A stretch of 64,000 bases of DNA from Sulfolobus islandicus Y.N.15.51 (GTDB lineage Archaea; Thermoproteota; Thermoprotei_A; Sulfolobales; Sulfolobaceae): assembly GCF_000022485.1 (NCBI RefSeq), contig NC_012623.1:558001-622000 (forward strand). Direction: 5' to 3'. The notes beneath the pieces are model-generated. The model did not search any database. It had not been told where the DNA came from and saw only the letters and a program-made list of their open reading frames with translations. A program made the translations under genes and the position numbers. Position 1 is the first letter of the stretch. Each line of letters opens with the position of its first letter. Of this stretch, positions 48,225 through 56,810 are shown one piece after another.

Positions 48225-49169
48225 CGGGAATCTATGTGTTATCAGCTTAGTTACATCAATCTTCTTGTTAGCTATTATAGACAGTGCTTCCTTTGTGTCC
48301 TCCTCTACAGCAGCATTACTGGGAATTATTGAAATTTCGTTATTTAAGAGATCACTAATGTCATAATTAAGTATCGTCCCCTTATATGGTACTCCAAATA
48401 ACAAAACTCTACCACCCTTTCTAGTAGCATTAAGACCAGAGATTATTGCAGAGGGAGATCCAGAGGCAATTATAGTAACATCCGCACCTCTTCCATCAGT
48501 TAATTTCTTAACTTCATCAACCACACTAACTTTCTTCACATTAAGCGAATAATCAATACCTACCTTATATCCAAATTCGACTCTGAACTCACTTACATCT
48601 GATGCTATAACGACTCCCGCATTATTTACCTTAGCCATCATTGCGTGTAATAATCCCATAGGGCCTACTCCAACGATAAAAACTATATCATCCTTGTTAA
48701 TCATTACTCTCCTTTGCGCTCTAATAACGGTAGCCAAGGGTTCTATAAATGCCCCTTCTTCAAAGCTCACATTGTCTGATAGCTTTAATATTCCGCCTCG
48801 TACAACATTCCAAGCTGGAACTCTGAAGTACTCCGAAAATCCACCAGGATCTAAGTTGGTTTTTCTATAATATGGACACATGGTTGGACTTCCCTTTTTA
48901 CAATAGTAGCATTCATAACATGGAACGTGATGGTGTGCAAAAACCCTATCTCCAGGCTTTAACCAATCAACCGTGGATTCTTGGATTATTCCAGCTGGTT
49001 CATGGCCTAATATTGGTTGCGATGCAGTGTATTGTCCACAAATCTTCTCTATGTCAGTACCACACAATCCACAAGCCTTCATTTTAACTAATACGTCACC
49101 TTGATGTAATTTAGGTAATGGCAGCTCTCTTATTGCGACCTTTCCATTTTCAATAACTACGCTTTTCAT
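48153..49169 (-). CDS. Zinc-dependent alcohol/polyol dehydrogenase (MDR family)
   Basis: 338 residues from the ATG at 49169. A longer frame from 49190 adds seven residues, but a TATA box at 49190-49199 covers it, so the shorter, leaderless form is preferred. Zinc ligands: C in ACGLCGTDIE, HE in GHEPAG, and four structural Cys in CYECYYCKKGSPTMC. The Rossmann motif is VGVGPMGLLHAMMA with ASDVSEFR, whose Asp favours NAD+. Sorbitol/threonine dehydrogenase-like, substrate unknown. Overlaps cbiB by 72 bp at its 3' end. Confidence 0.88.
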   Translation of the reverse strand: MKSVVIENGKVAIRELPLPKLHQGDVLVKMKACGLCGTDIEKICGQYTASQPILGHEPAGIIQESTVDWLKPGDRVFAHHHVPCYECYYCKKGSPTMCPYYRKTNLDPGGFSEYFRVPAWNVVRGGILKLSDNVSFEEGAFIEPLATVIRAQRRVMINKDDIVFIVGVGPMGLLHAMMAKVNNAGVVIASDVSEFRVEFGYKVGIDYSLNVKKVSVVDEVKKLTDGRGADVTIIASGSPSAIISGLNATRKGGRVLLFGVPYKGTILNYDISDLLNNEISIIPSNAAVEEDTKEALSIIANKKIDVTKLITHRFPLDEFNEAVRVAKEGNAIKVIIYS

Positions 49170-49189
49170 ATGTGAGAATTCCTCCACCA

Positions 49190-49199
49190 TTTTAAAAAG
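49190..49199 (-). promoter_or_regulatory. TATA box deciding the start of the alcohol dehydrogenase gene
   Basis: CCTTTTTAAA on the minus strand lies 21-30 bp before the ATG at 49169 and would coincide with the transcript start if translation began at 49190. Confidence 0.5.
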
Positions 49200-49231
49200 G
49201 AATATATGGTAATACTTACGTTATATTAATT

Positions 49232-49780
49232 GTGGATTTAATTATTACTTTCGGTTTACTCACACTGGTTATTTTGCTTGAATTCGTCGTAGTACCAGCA
49301 ATAGTGCTTAAAAGAGTAACAAAATTTTCCACCCTTTATGATTATCCTATATATATTGTAAACTCTAATGAAGTAAATGCGTACTCTCTGAACTCGGTTT
49401 GGGGAAAATTTATCGTTATAACTAGGGGATTGGTAAATGAAGAAGATGAGGAGCATGTTAGAGCAGCTATCATGCATGAACTTGGACATTTAAAGCTAAA
49501 TCATCACGTTAAAATGAGCCTTTATATTATTTCGGTAATCATAGCCTTCACCTATCTTCTTAATTTAAATTTATTTGTATTGATTCCTTTTGGGCTTTTC
49601 GCCTTGTTTATGCAAAGATATTTCCAGAGGAGATTTGAGTTGAGTGCGGATAAGTTTGCCTTGAGGTTTACCAATAGAAGATTATTAGAAGATTTAATAA
49701 CTAAATATGATGTGAAAGAAACTACGTTTTTATCTACACATCCAAATATTCACGTAAGGCTTAAAAACATCGACCAATAG
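49232..49780 (+). CDS. Short M48-family metalloprotease
   Basis: 182 residues, GTG start. One N-terminal membrane helix (about 2-25), the zinc motif HELGH (82-86) in IMHELGHLKLNHH, two further helices (about 95-125), and the downstream Glu ligand in RFELSADKFAL. It is about half the length of HtpX, a minimal M48B/M56-like form. Membrane proteolysis is likely. It lies 8 bp before the molybdenum hydroxylase gene, so they may be co-transcribed, but no functional link is evident. Confidence 0.85.
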   Translation: MDLIITFGLLTLVILLEFVVVPAIVLKRVTKFSTLYDYPIYIVNSNEVNAYSLNSVWGKFIVITRGLVNEEDEEHVRAAIMHELGHLKLNHHVKMSLYIISVIIAFTYLLNLNLFVLIPFGLFALFMQRYFQRRFELSADKFALRFTNRRLLEDLITKYDVKETTFLSTHPNIHVRLKNIDQ

Positions 49781-49788
49781 ATTAATTT

Positions 49789-51921
49789 GTGTACGTTGGT
49801 AAACCCATCAAGCGAATTGAAGATCCTAAATTCTTAACCGGAGGCTCAACATACGTTGATGATATAGAATTTCCAGGAACGTTATTTGTGGCATTTCTTA
49901 GATCTGTTAAACCACATGCAAAAATAAAAATAAAGAAGAACCATAACGGCATATTCACCGGTGAGGATATAAATCCGGGTAGTGATTTTCCCATACCGGT
50001 CGAGGAGACTACTTACGTTGGCCAACCGCTAGCAATGGTGGTAGGAAGAGATAGATATGAGGCTTATGACTTATTAGAAAGTATAGAAATGGAGTATGAG
50101 GAATTACCTTACGTTATTGATCCACAAGAGGCTTTAAAGAATGATGTAAAAGTTTACAGTAAGAAGGAGTCTAATATTTACGAGTATAAGAAATGGGAAG
50201 CGGGAAACGTTGAACAAAGTCTTAGAGAGGCTGACCTAGTAATTAATGGAGAGTTATATAACCAAAGAGTAATAGCGAATCCCTTAGAAACAAGGGGTGT
50301 CTTAGCTTACTTTGATGGTAATAGATTAAATGTATGGTCATCTACCCAATCGTCCCATTATCTAAGAAGAAACCTCATAAATTTTCTAGGAATTGATAAC
50401 ATAAGAGTGATTCAGCCTGATGTGGGAGGAGCGTTTGGGAGTAAAATTATAGCTCATCCGGAGGAATATGCCATATCTAAGCTAGCCTTAAAATTGAAGA
50501 GGCCACTAAAATGGATACCCACGCGCTCCGAGGAAATACAGAGCGCTGGTCATGGAAGAGATAAGAGATTAAGGTTTAAGGTTGGAGTAAAGAGAGACGG
50601 TACGATACTAGGTATAGAGGGTACTTTAATTGCTGATTTGGGTGCGCCTTATCCAGACGCAAACGATGACGAAATAGGTAATGTTCACAGTACAGTTAGA
50701 ATGATGTTGGGACCTTATAGGATTCAAAACATAAGGATTGAGCATTACGCAGTAAACACCAATAAGGCACCAACTCAGTCGTATAGGGGAGCTGGTAGGC
50801 CGGAAGCCACATATTTTATAGAGAGAATAATTAACATAATTTCGTTGGAACTAGGAAAGGATGAATTTGATATAAGGGAAAAGAATTTGATTCGAGAATT
50901 ACCATACAAGAACGCCTTAGGTATAACCTATGATACCGGCGATTATGTGGGACTACTAAATAAAGCAAGAGAATATTATCAGAGGTTGAAAAATGAAGCT
51001 AATGTGAATGAGTGCGTAGGTTCAAGCATGTATGTAGAGATAACAGCATTTGGTCCTTGGGAGACAGCTAGAGTTCTAGCTAAAAGTGATGGAAAAATTA
51101 TGATAATAACTGGTAGTGGTCCACATGGACAAGGTGATGGAACTGCCTTTGCTCAAATAGTAGCTGATGTTTTAGAGGTAACAATAGAGAACATTGAGGT
51201 TAGATGGGGAGATACCGATATAATTTCAGATGGAATCGGAACTTGGGGAAGTAGAACATTAACAATTGGAGGCTCAGCGATATATAAGGCTGCCGAAGAA
51301 TTAAGGAGAAGACTAATTGAGGTTAGCGCAAAAATGCTAAATGCAGATACGGAAGAGATAGAATATAAAAATGGCGTACTTTTTCATAAGAAGAGTGGTA
51401 AGAGTGTTACTATTAAGGAGGTAATACAGAACGCCTATTCAATGGGATACTCCTTAGATGTAACTTATGTCTATAACGTGGCTAAACCAGGTTACACTGT
51501 ACCCTATGGGGTTCATATGGCATTAGTTAAGGTAGATAAGGAGACTGGAAGCGTAAGAGTGAAAAAATATATCGCACTTGACGATGTGGGAAAAGTTGTA
51601 AATCCATTACTTGCGGAAGGTCAGATAGTTGGCGGAGCGGTGCAAGGGATAGGGCAAGCGATATATGAAGGAGCAATATACGGCAAGGAGGGATACTTAC
51701 TAAATTCAAACCTAACCGACTATGGGTTCCCGACTGCAGTAGAAGTCCCAAGGATTGAATGGCATTACATAGAAAAGGGGTTCTCAAGTCACCCTACTAA
51801 TTCTAAAGGAATAGGCGAGGCTGGAGCTATTGCATCAACTCCTGCAGTAATAAATGCGATAGAAAAGTGTACCGGAAAAAGAATAGTCAACATTCCTCCA
51901 AAACCAGAAGAGGTTATTTAA
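49789..51921 (+). CDS. Molybdenum hydroxylase large subunit (xanthine dehydrogenase/aldehyde oxidoreductase family)
   Basis: 710 residues, GTG start. Two-domain architecture: the hammerhead (about 1-110, VGKPIKRIEDPKFLTGG) and the molybdopterin-binding domain. Conserved blocks QPDVGGAFGSK, SYRGAGRPEATYF, GSGPHGQGDGTAFAQI and the catalytic glutamate E677 in KGIGEAGAIASTP are intact. It should oxidise an aldehyde or N-heterocycle with water as oxygen donor. The FAD (CoxM) and 2Fe-2S (CoxS) subunit genes that usually accompany it are not in the window, so its electron partner must be encoded elsewhere. Followed after 3 bp by a PUA-domain gene. Confidence 0.9.
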   Translation: MYVGKPIKRIEDPKFLTGGSTYVDDIEFPGTLFVAFLRSVKPHAKIKIKKNHNGIFTGEDINPGSDFPIPVEETTYVGQPLAMVVGRDRYEAYDLLESIEMEYEELPYVIDPQEALKNDVKVYSKKESNIYEYKKWEAGNVEQSLREADLVINGELYNQRVIANPLETRGVLAYFDGNRLNVWSSTQSSHYLRRNLINFLGIDNIRVIQPDVGGAFGSKIIAHPEEYAISKLALKLKRPLKWIPTRSEEIQSAGHGRDKRLRFKVGVKRDGTILGIEGTLIADLGAPYPDANDDEIGNVHSTVRMMLGPYRIQNIRIEHYAVNTNKAPTQSYRGAGRPEATYFIERIINIISLELGKDEFDIREKNLIRELPYKNALGITYDTGDYVGLLNKAREYYQRLKNEANVNECVGSSMYVEITAFGPWETARVLAKSDGKIMIITGSGPHGQGDGTAFAQIVADVLEVTIENIEVRWGDTDIISDGIGTWGSRTLTIGGSAIYKAAEELRRRLIEVSAKMLNADTEEIEYKNGVLFHKKSGKSVTIKEVIQNAYSMGYSLDVTYVYNVAKPGYTVPYGVHMALVKVDKETGSVRVKKYIALDDVGKVVNPLLAEGQIVGGAVQGIGQAIYEGAIYGKEGYLLNSNLTDYGFPTAVEVPRIEWHYIEKGFSSHPTNSKGIGEAGAIASTPAVINAIEKCTGKRIVNIPPKPEEVI

Positions 51922-51924
51922 TTC

Positions 51925-52383
51925 ATGCAAAGGCATATTATGTCATCTAAGGATGCTAAGATCTTCATTAACAAGATAAAAGAGAAATATAATATTGACA
52001 TTTCAAATGCAAAATTAGAGGTAGGCAAGGAGAAAAAGGAAACGTGGTACTATGTAAACGATATTTTAGCTTTCTTTGACGACTTGATTCCCACACTTTG
52101 TGCAATAATGAAACTAAAGATCAGTCTCCCTTACGTAATTATAGATGAGGGAGCTGTAAGAGCGGTCAGTAAAGGAGCTGATCTTTTCGCCCCTGGTATA
52201 GTAGAATATGGTTGCGAATGCAAAGAGAATGATATTATTTTGGCTAAAACCAAGACAAATCAACCTGTTGCCGTACTAAGAGTTTTAATGTCAAAGGATA
52301 AGGCTCTGGTTGAAAAGAGGGGAAAATTCGCTATTAATCTCCACCATGTAGGAGATACGATATGGGAGATGTGTAATGGCTAA
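51925..52383 (+). CDS. Archaeal PUA-domain RNA-binding protein
   Basis: 152 residues. The C-terminal PUA domain (about 70-150: YVIIDEGAVRAVSKGADLFA and IVLAKTKTN-like block) is preceded by an archaeal pre-PUA region (about 1-65). Such stand-alone proteins bind RNA, probably tRNA or rRNA; similar small PUA proteins act in translation. It starts 3 bp after the molybdenum hydroxylase stop and overlaps the following glycosyltransferase by 8 bp, a tightly packed unit. Exact target unknown. Confidence 0.85.
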   Translation: MQRHIMSSKDAKIFINKIKEKYNIDISNAKLEVGKEKKETWYYVNDILAFFDDLIPTLCAIMKLKISLPYVIIDEGAVRAVSKGADLFAPGIVEYGCECKENDIILAKTKTNQPVAVLRVLMSKDKALVEKRGKFAINLHHVGDTIWEMCNG

Positions 52384-53077
52384 CTTTTCTATCGTTATAC
52401 CCACTTATAATGAAAGGGACAATATCGTAAAATTAGTTGAGGAGATAAAAAAGATAGTACCGTATACCTCGAGGATCCTCATTGTAGACGATAATAGTCC
52501 AGATGGAACTGCATTAATATTGCAAGACTTAAACATCCATAATCTAACTGTGTTAGTAAGATATGATGAAAGGGGTCTGGGATCAGCAATAAGATATGGA
52601 ATTAAAAAGGCAATAGAACTGAAATCAGACTTCATAGTTACAATGGATGCGGACTTTAGTCATGACCCAAAATATTTACCAGAAATGATGAAAATTGCCT
52701 TAAATGAAAATTACGATCTAGTCATAGGTTCTAGATATGTAAAGGGGGGTGGGATAGAAAATTGGCCCTTTAGTAGGAGAATTATAAGTAGGGGAGCCAA
52801 TTATCTATTTAAGTTGGTATCACATTCGCCTATTAACGATAATACCTCAAATTATAGAATATATTCACGTAAAGCAGCGTTATTGGCGTTAGAATGTGAT
52901 ACCACAAACGGCTATGAATTTCAAATATGCTCCATATTCAAGATTATAAGAAATAATCTCACGTTTAAGGAGTATCCCATTATTTTCGTAGATAGGAAAA
53001 CTGGAAAAAGCAAACTAGATTTTAGAGAAATTTTAAATTGGTTCCTTTATATAGTTAAGCTTTCCCTTTCTTCTTGA
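52376..53077 (+). CDS. Polyprenyl-phosphate glycosyltransferase, DPM1-like (GT2)
   Basis: 233 residues, soluble GT-A fold without membrane anchor. SIVIPTYNERDNI (4-16), VDDNSPDGT and VTMDADFSHDP (the DxD) are the dolichol-phosphate mannose/glucose synthase signature, and KTGKSKLD is conserved. It makes polyprenyl-phosphate mannose (or glucose), the donor type used by PMT-like enzymes such as the one at 39026. Overlaps the PUA gene start by 8 bp. Confidence 0.9.
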   Translation: MANFSIVIPTYNERDNIVKLVEEIKKIVPYTSRILIVDDNSPDGTALILQDLNIHNLTVLVRYDERGLGSAIRYGIKKAIELKSDFIVTMDADFSHDPKYLPEMMKIALNENYDLVIGSRYVKGGGIENWPFSRRIISRGANYLFKLVSHSPINDNTSNYRIYSRKAALLALECDTTNGYEFQICSIFKIIRNNLTFKEYPIIFVDRKTGKSKLDFREILNWFLYIVKLSLSS

Positions 53078-53375
53078 GTTTTTCTAACTCTCCTTTAATC
53101 GCTTCTATCTCCTTCTTAAGTAATGTTATCTCGTTCTCATGATTCTCCAAGGTTTTTAACAATTTCTCGCTGTCTGGATGTTCTACCTTATGTTCCTTAA
53201 GTCTTATATTACCATCTTGATCCATATCAACTAGTCCTAGTCTTTGTAGTTCTCTAGCGTAACCCTTGGCAGTCTTTGGAGATACTTTTATTTCTAGAGC
53301 GAGATCCTTTACATTTATACTACCCTTGTTTTTTAGAATATTTACTATATCTTGAAGCCTAGGAGTAAGTTCCAT
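53055..53375 (-). CDS. Winged-helix regulator with C-terminal coiled coil
   Basis: 106 residues. Residues 1-65 form a helix-turn-helix domain (LQDIVNILKNKGSINVKDLA with LEIKVSPKTAKGYARELQRL) and wing. Residues 70-105 form a Leu-rich coiled coil (LENHENEITLLKKEIEAIKG) that probably dimerises it. Convergent overlap of 23 bp with the glycosyltransferase gene. It is divergent from the cyclodeaminase-like gene with a 60-bp gap, so that operon is a candidate target. Confidence 0.85.
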   Translation of the reverse strand: MELTPRLQDIVNILKNKGSINVKDLALEIKVSPKTAKGYARELQRLGLVDMDQDGNIRLKEHKVEHPDSEKLLKTLENHENEITLLKKEIEAIKGELEKLKKKGKA

Positions 53376-53435
53376 ATATAATAGCTAATCATAGAATCTC
53401 TTTTAAATATAAAGTCATATCAAATTAAGAGAGAA

Positions 53436-54392
53436 TTGACACTACTACTAAAAGAGAATGATGTAATAAATTTACTGGATTACAAACAAATTTATGAGTC
53501 ATTATTAAACGCATTTTTACTTTTTGATAATAAACTAGCAATAAATTTAGAAAGAAGTAGAATATCATTTCACGGAACTACTCTTACGTTTCAAGCTGCA
53601 GCTATGGAAAACTATATGGGATACAAAACTTTCATTTCAAGTAGCCATTTAACGTTCTTATATGATACCGCCGGTAATTTCCTAAGCATAATAGAGTCCG
53701 ATAGGCTCTCACAAGTTAGAACTGCTGTATTGTCAATACTTGCAACAGACTATATATATGGAGACTTCTCCTCACTAGGAGTAATTGGTTTGGGAAAGTA
53801 TGGTCTAGCAATTGTAGAGATTGTAAGTCAACTAAGGAAAGGAATTAAAATTAATATCTTTACCCCCTCCCAACAAAGAATGGAAAAAGCTTTAGCCATA
53901 TTTAGGAGTGAAGGTATAGATGTTTCGCCTAAAGATTCTATTAAAAAGATTTGTGAAGAAAGTGAAGTTATAACAACAATAACTAAGGCTAAGGATCCAT
54001 TTTTGAAATTAGAATACGTAAATCATAAAAGAATACACATTAATGCAATGGGTTCTAATATACCAGAAAAGATTGAGATTTTCCCAGAGGTAATAAAAGC
54101 GTCAAATTTGATTGTAGTTGAAGAATTAGAGCAGAGTTTAAAAGAATCTGGAGAGTTGGTCATTGCAAAGAAAATGGGAATGCTAGATATGAGTAAGATA
54201 ACTCTCTTGTCGTCAATACTATCTAGAAGGATTAATGTAGCCAGAGAGGGAATAACAATCTTCAAATCTGTAGGTATAGGTCTTGAAGATTTAGCAGTAA
54301 GTAGACTTATCTATGAAAAAGCTTTAAGCAAGGGTTTAGGTACTGAAATAGAGGTAAAAGGAGTTTGGTATCGAGAATCGGAAAAGAAATAG
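53436..54392 (+). CDS. Ornithine cyclodeaminase/mu-crystallin family protein
   Basis: 318 residues, TTG start. The dimer-forming N-terminal domain includes ERSRISFHGTTLTFQAAAM, with the conserved Arg, and the Rossmann motif is LGVIGLGKYGLAIVEIV. The SDRLSQVRTAVLSILATDYI block is family-typical. Members act as NAD(P)-dependent ornithine cyclodeaminase, alanine dehydrogenase or ketimine reductase; the conserved ornithine-specific Asp cannot be fixed by eye. It overlaps the aminotransferase by 28 bp, suggesting a shared amine catabolic route. Confidence 0.85.
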   Translation: MTLLLKENDVINLLDYKQIYESLLNAFLLFDNKLAINLERSRISFHGTTLTFQAAAMENYMGYKTFISSSHLTFLYDTAGNFLSIIESDRLSQVRTAVLSILATDYIYGDFSSLGVIGLGKYGLAIVEIVSQLRKGIKINIFTPSQQRMEKALAIFRSEGIDVSPKDSIKKICEESEVITTITKAKDPFLKLEYVNHKRIHINAMGSNIPEKIEIFPEVIKASNLIVVEELEQSLKESGELVIAKKMGMLDMSKITLLSSILSRRINVAREGITIFKSVGIGLEDLAVSRLIYEKALSKGLGTEIEVKGVWYRESEKK

Positions 54393-55507
54393 AGATTTCA
54401 CCAGTTGAATTAGGATCGCAAATAGCCAAAAGAGTTAAAATTAACATGGCCAGCGGGACGCCAGATCCTAGTAAAATGCCCTTAAAGGAAATAGAAGAAG
54501 CGTATAACGAAGTTCTGAACGAACTAGGTTCGAAGGTATTATTTTACCCTGGAGCTGGAGGACAAGACGAACTTATAAGAGAAATAAAAGACAAATTCCT
54601 ACCTCTTTTAAACTTGAACAAGAGAAAAGGTGAAAGAATAGTTGTTACAAGCGGAGCACAACATGCAATGGAATTATTAGGCAAATACTTCCTAGAGAAC
54701 GATGTTATAGCTGTTGAGAATCCAACCTTCATAGAAACTTTTAACGCGCTAAAATTCAGAAGTTCATCTGTAATTCCAATATCGTTAGATTCGTCCGGAA
54801 TTAACGTTAATGAACTCGAAACCCTACTGAAAATTGTTAAAATTAAATTGTTATATGTTATTCCAAATTGTCACAATCCAGCTGGAGTTAACATGTCCGA
54901 ATGTAAAAGAAAGACATTAGTAGAACTGGCCGAAAAATACGATTTCTACATTATAGAAGATGATCCATATAGGCCAATAGCTGGAGAAATTCCAAATCCA
55001 ATAAAGAACTACGACAATACCGGTAGAGTAATATACGTAAGTAGTTTCAGTAAAATAATAGCACCGGGGTTAAGAGTAGGATTTCTCGTAGCAAAGGAAG
55101 ATATAGCTGAAAAAATTAGCTTAATGGAACAATTGGACTTCTCTACATCAACCATAAACCAATATGTAGTAGCCAGATTGCTAAGAAAAGGGATTATAAC
55201 TGAGAGATCAAAGGAGCTTTATGAACATTATAAGATTAAAATGAGAGCATTAATAGACTCCCTTAAAGATAAAGGATTAGACAAGTTTAACGAGCCTAAG
55301 TGTGGTTTCTTTCTTCTCCTGGATGTAGGTAGAGATAGTTGGAACGTTTTCCATAAGGCCGTGGAGAAAGGTCTAAGTTTTGTTCCAGCAAAGCCTTTCT
55401 TTTTAAGGGGAGGAGATACAATGGTTAGACTAAGTGTTTCAGTGGCAACTAAGGAAGAAATAATTGAGGGAGTCAGAATCCTTAATGAAGTCATAAGAAA
55501 CAGTTAG
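54365..55507 (+). CDS. Class I aminotransferase (LysN/2-aminoadipate-like)
   Basis: 380 residues, TTG start within the preceding gene. The PLP lysine is in YVSSFSKIIAPGLRVGF (about residue 230), with EDDPYRPI and IPNCHNPAGVN as cofactor-binding motifs and the C-terminal FFLLLDVG. The fold-type I subgroup resembles 2-aminoadipate/branched or aromatic aminotransferases. Coupled to the cyclodeaminase-like gene, so its substrate may be a basic or long-chain amino acid. The stop overlaps the convergent 55504 gene by 4 bp. Confidence 0.9.
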   Translation: MVSRIGKEIEISPVELGSQIAKRVKINMASGTPDPSKMPLKEIEEAYNEVLNELGSKVLFYPGAGGQDELIREIKDKFLPLLNLNKRKGERIVVTSGAQHAMELLGKYFLENDVIAVENPTFIETFNALKFRSSSVIPISLDSSGINVNELETLLKIVKIKLLYVIPNCHNPAGVNMSECKRKTLVELAEKYDFYIIEDDPYRPIAGEIPNPIKNYDNTGRVIYVSSFSKIIAPGLRVGFLVAKEDIAEKISLMEQLDFSTSTINQYVVARLLRKGIITERSKELYEHYKIKMRALIDSLKDKGLDKFNEPKCGFFLLLDVGRDSWNVFHKAVEKGLSFVPAKPFFLRGGDTMVRLSVSVATKEEIIEGVRILNEVIRNS

Positions 55508-55869
55508 CCAAAGACCACTTCTTCTACCTTAGAAATGAAATCCTTTACTTGATTCTCATAAAACGGAATGTCGTCTTGATCCACATTCCCACTTAAATAG
55601 CAATCATAATGTAATGTTAACCCTAAGCTCCAATAATATTCTACCCAATCTCCTAATATGTTAGATAATTCCTTTACAACCTCGTTTCTTGGTTTATATT
55701 GTAAAGAGAAGTAATAAGTGAGGAGTTTTATTCCAGCATTTATTGCCTCATACAACATTTCGCATACTACTATTGGAGAATTAACTGTACTACTGAGATC
55801 ATAATAGAATTTTGATGTTGAAATGAAATATGTGTAGAACTCCTTTTTAGGCTCATTTACTGTTTCCAC
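55504..55869 (-). CDS. PaREP1/HEPN-like helical protein
   Basis: 121 residues, all-helical. IVVCEMLYEAINAGIKLLTYYF with a WVEYYWS helix resembles the PaREP1/HEPN group of small helical archaeal proteins, often nucleotide or RNA related and sometimes part of toxin-antitoxin pairs. The HEPN RxxxxH motif is not evident and no MNT nucleotidyltransferase partner is adjacent, so a toxin role is not supported. Function unknown. Confidence 0.55.
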   Translation of the reverse strand: METVNEPKKEFYTYFISTSKFYYDLSSTVNSPIVVCEMLYEAINAGIKLLTYYFSLQYKPRNEVVKELSNILGDWVEYYWSLGLTLHYDCYLSGNVDQDDIPFYENQVKDFISKVEEVVFG

Positions 55870-55961
55870 GATATTATACTTGTACTGTATTATTTTAAAA
55901 AGTAAGCGTCGCGCTACTACACTTTAATAACAGAGAATAAGGAAAAAATATATGAAATAGA

Positions 55962-56315
55962 ATGAAGTTAATTTACTTTTCACTTATCTTGACTGCAGTA
56001 TCTCTATTGGTAGGAAGTATAATGCTATTGAATTTTGTACCGCGAATTTTCACAGTTGGTACATTAGTTATTGTGGTATTTCTAATTATATCTTTATTTT
56101 TGATTAATAAATATAATTTTTTAAAATATATATTATTCATTTTAGCAATATTAGCTATTATTATCTCATCTTCTTCCGGAGCACATATACAAGCTTTTAG
56201 AGAGTTTGGCCAATCGTTATATATCACAGCACTGGATATTTTAATGATCTTGGGTTTCTATGTAGGGCCCATCTTATATATAATAGCACTCCTTAGAGAT
56301 AATTTAAAAAGGTAA
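55962..56315 (+). CDS. Four-helix membrane protein, unknown function
   Basis: 117 residues with four hydrophobic helices (about 4-24, 28-47, 50-68, 88-110). There is a short SSSGAHIQAFREFGQ loop between the third and fourth helices. No recognised family. It precedes the AAA-associated-domain and VIT1-like genes by 20 bp, so it may belong to that transcript. Confidence 0.65.
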   Translation: MKLIYFSLILTAVSLLVGSIMLLNFVPRIFTVGTLVIVVFLIISLFLINKYNFLKYILFILAILAIIISSSSGAHIQAFREFGQSLYITALDILMILGFYVGPILYIIALLRDNLKR

Positions 56316-56335
56316 GATTACTATAATTTTACTCT

Positions 56336-56806
56336 GTGGAAATTATAGATCCGCATGCGAGAGTAGCAGATTTGGTAGGACTCTTGTACTCTTTGGAAAA
56401 CACGTTTAATGGAAAGACGGACCTATATATGTTAGAAAAGGAGATGGAAGTAGATTTGGACGATCTAATGCCAATAGTATATACAGCAAATTCCTTAGGT
56501 TTCATAACAGTAGGTGAGGGAGACATAATAATAACTGACAAAGGTATGGAATTCCTTAAGTCAAATCTCAAAAGAAGGAAGGAAATCATCAGAGATTCCA
56601 TAAAGAAAATTGAACCGTTTAAAACTACTCTAGAATTGAAGTATTTTACAATAGAAGAATTGAAATATATTCTTGAAAAGAAAGGAATCCAAGTTTATAA
56701 TAGCCCAGAGGGTCTTTACGATTTACAAATAACTTTAGTGGAATGGGGGGTCTATTCAGGATTACTGAAAAAGGAAGGAGACAAGTTTATTGTAGTTACG
56801 ACTTAG
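56336..56806 (+). CDS. Stand-alone AAA-associated C-terminal domain protein
   Basis: 156 residues, GTG start. ARVADLVGLLYSLENTFNGK, YMLEKEMEVDLDDLMPIVYT and IITDKGMEFL match the helical domain that normally follows nitrate/sulfonate ABC ATPases. Here there is no ABC ATPase attached or adjacent, so it may act as a regulator or winged-helix-like adaptor. It is followed 4 bp later by the VIT1/CCC1-like gene, suggesting metal-linked control. Confidence 0.75.
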   Translation: MEIIDPHARVADLVGLLYSLENTFNGKTDLYMLEKEMEVDLDDLMPIVYTANSLGFITVGEGDIIITDKGMEFLKSNLKRRKEIIRDSIKKIEPFKTTLELKYFTIEELKYILEKKGIQVYNSPEGLYDLQITLVEWGVYSGLLKKEGDKFIVVTT

Positions 56807-56810
56807 CGTA

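Noticed and set aside
55504-55869. HEPN toxin of a toxin-antitoxin pair
   Set aside because: No RxxxxH motif and no adjacent nucleotidyltransferase or antitoxin-like gene.
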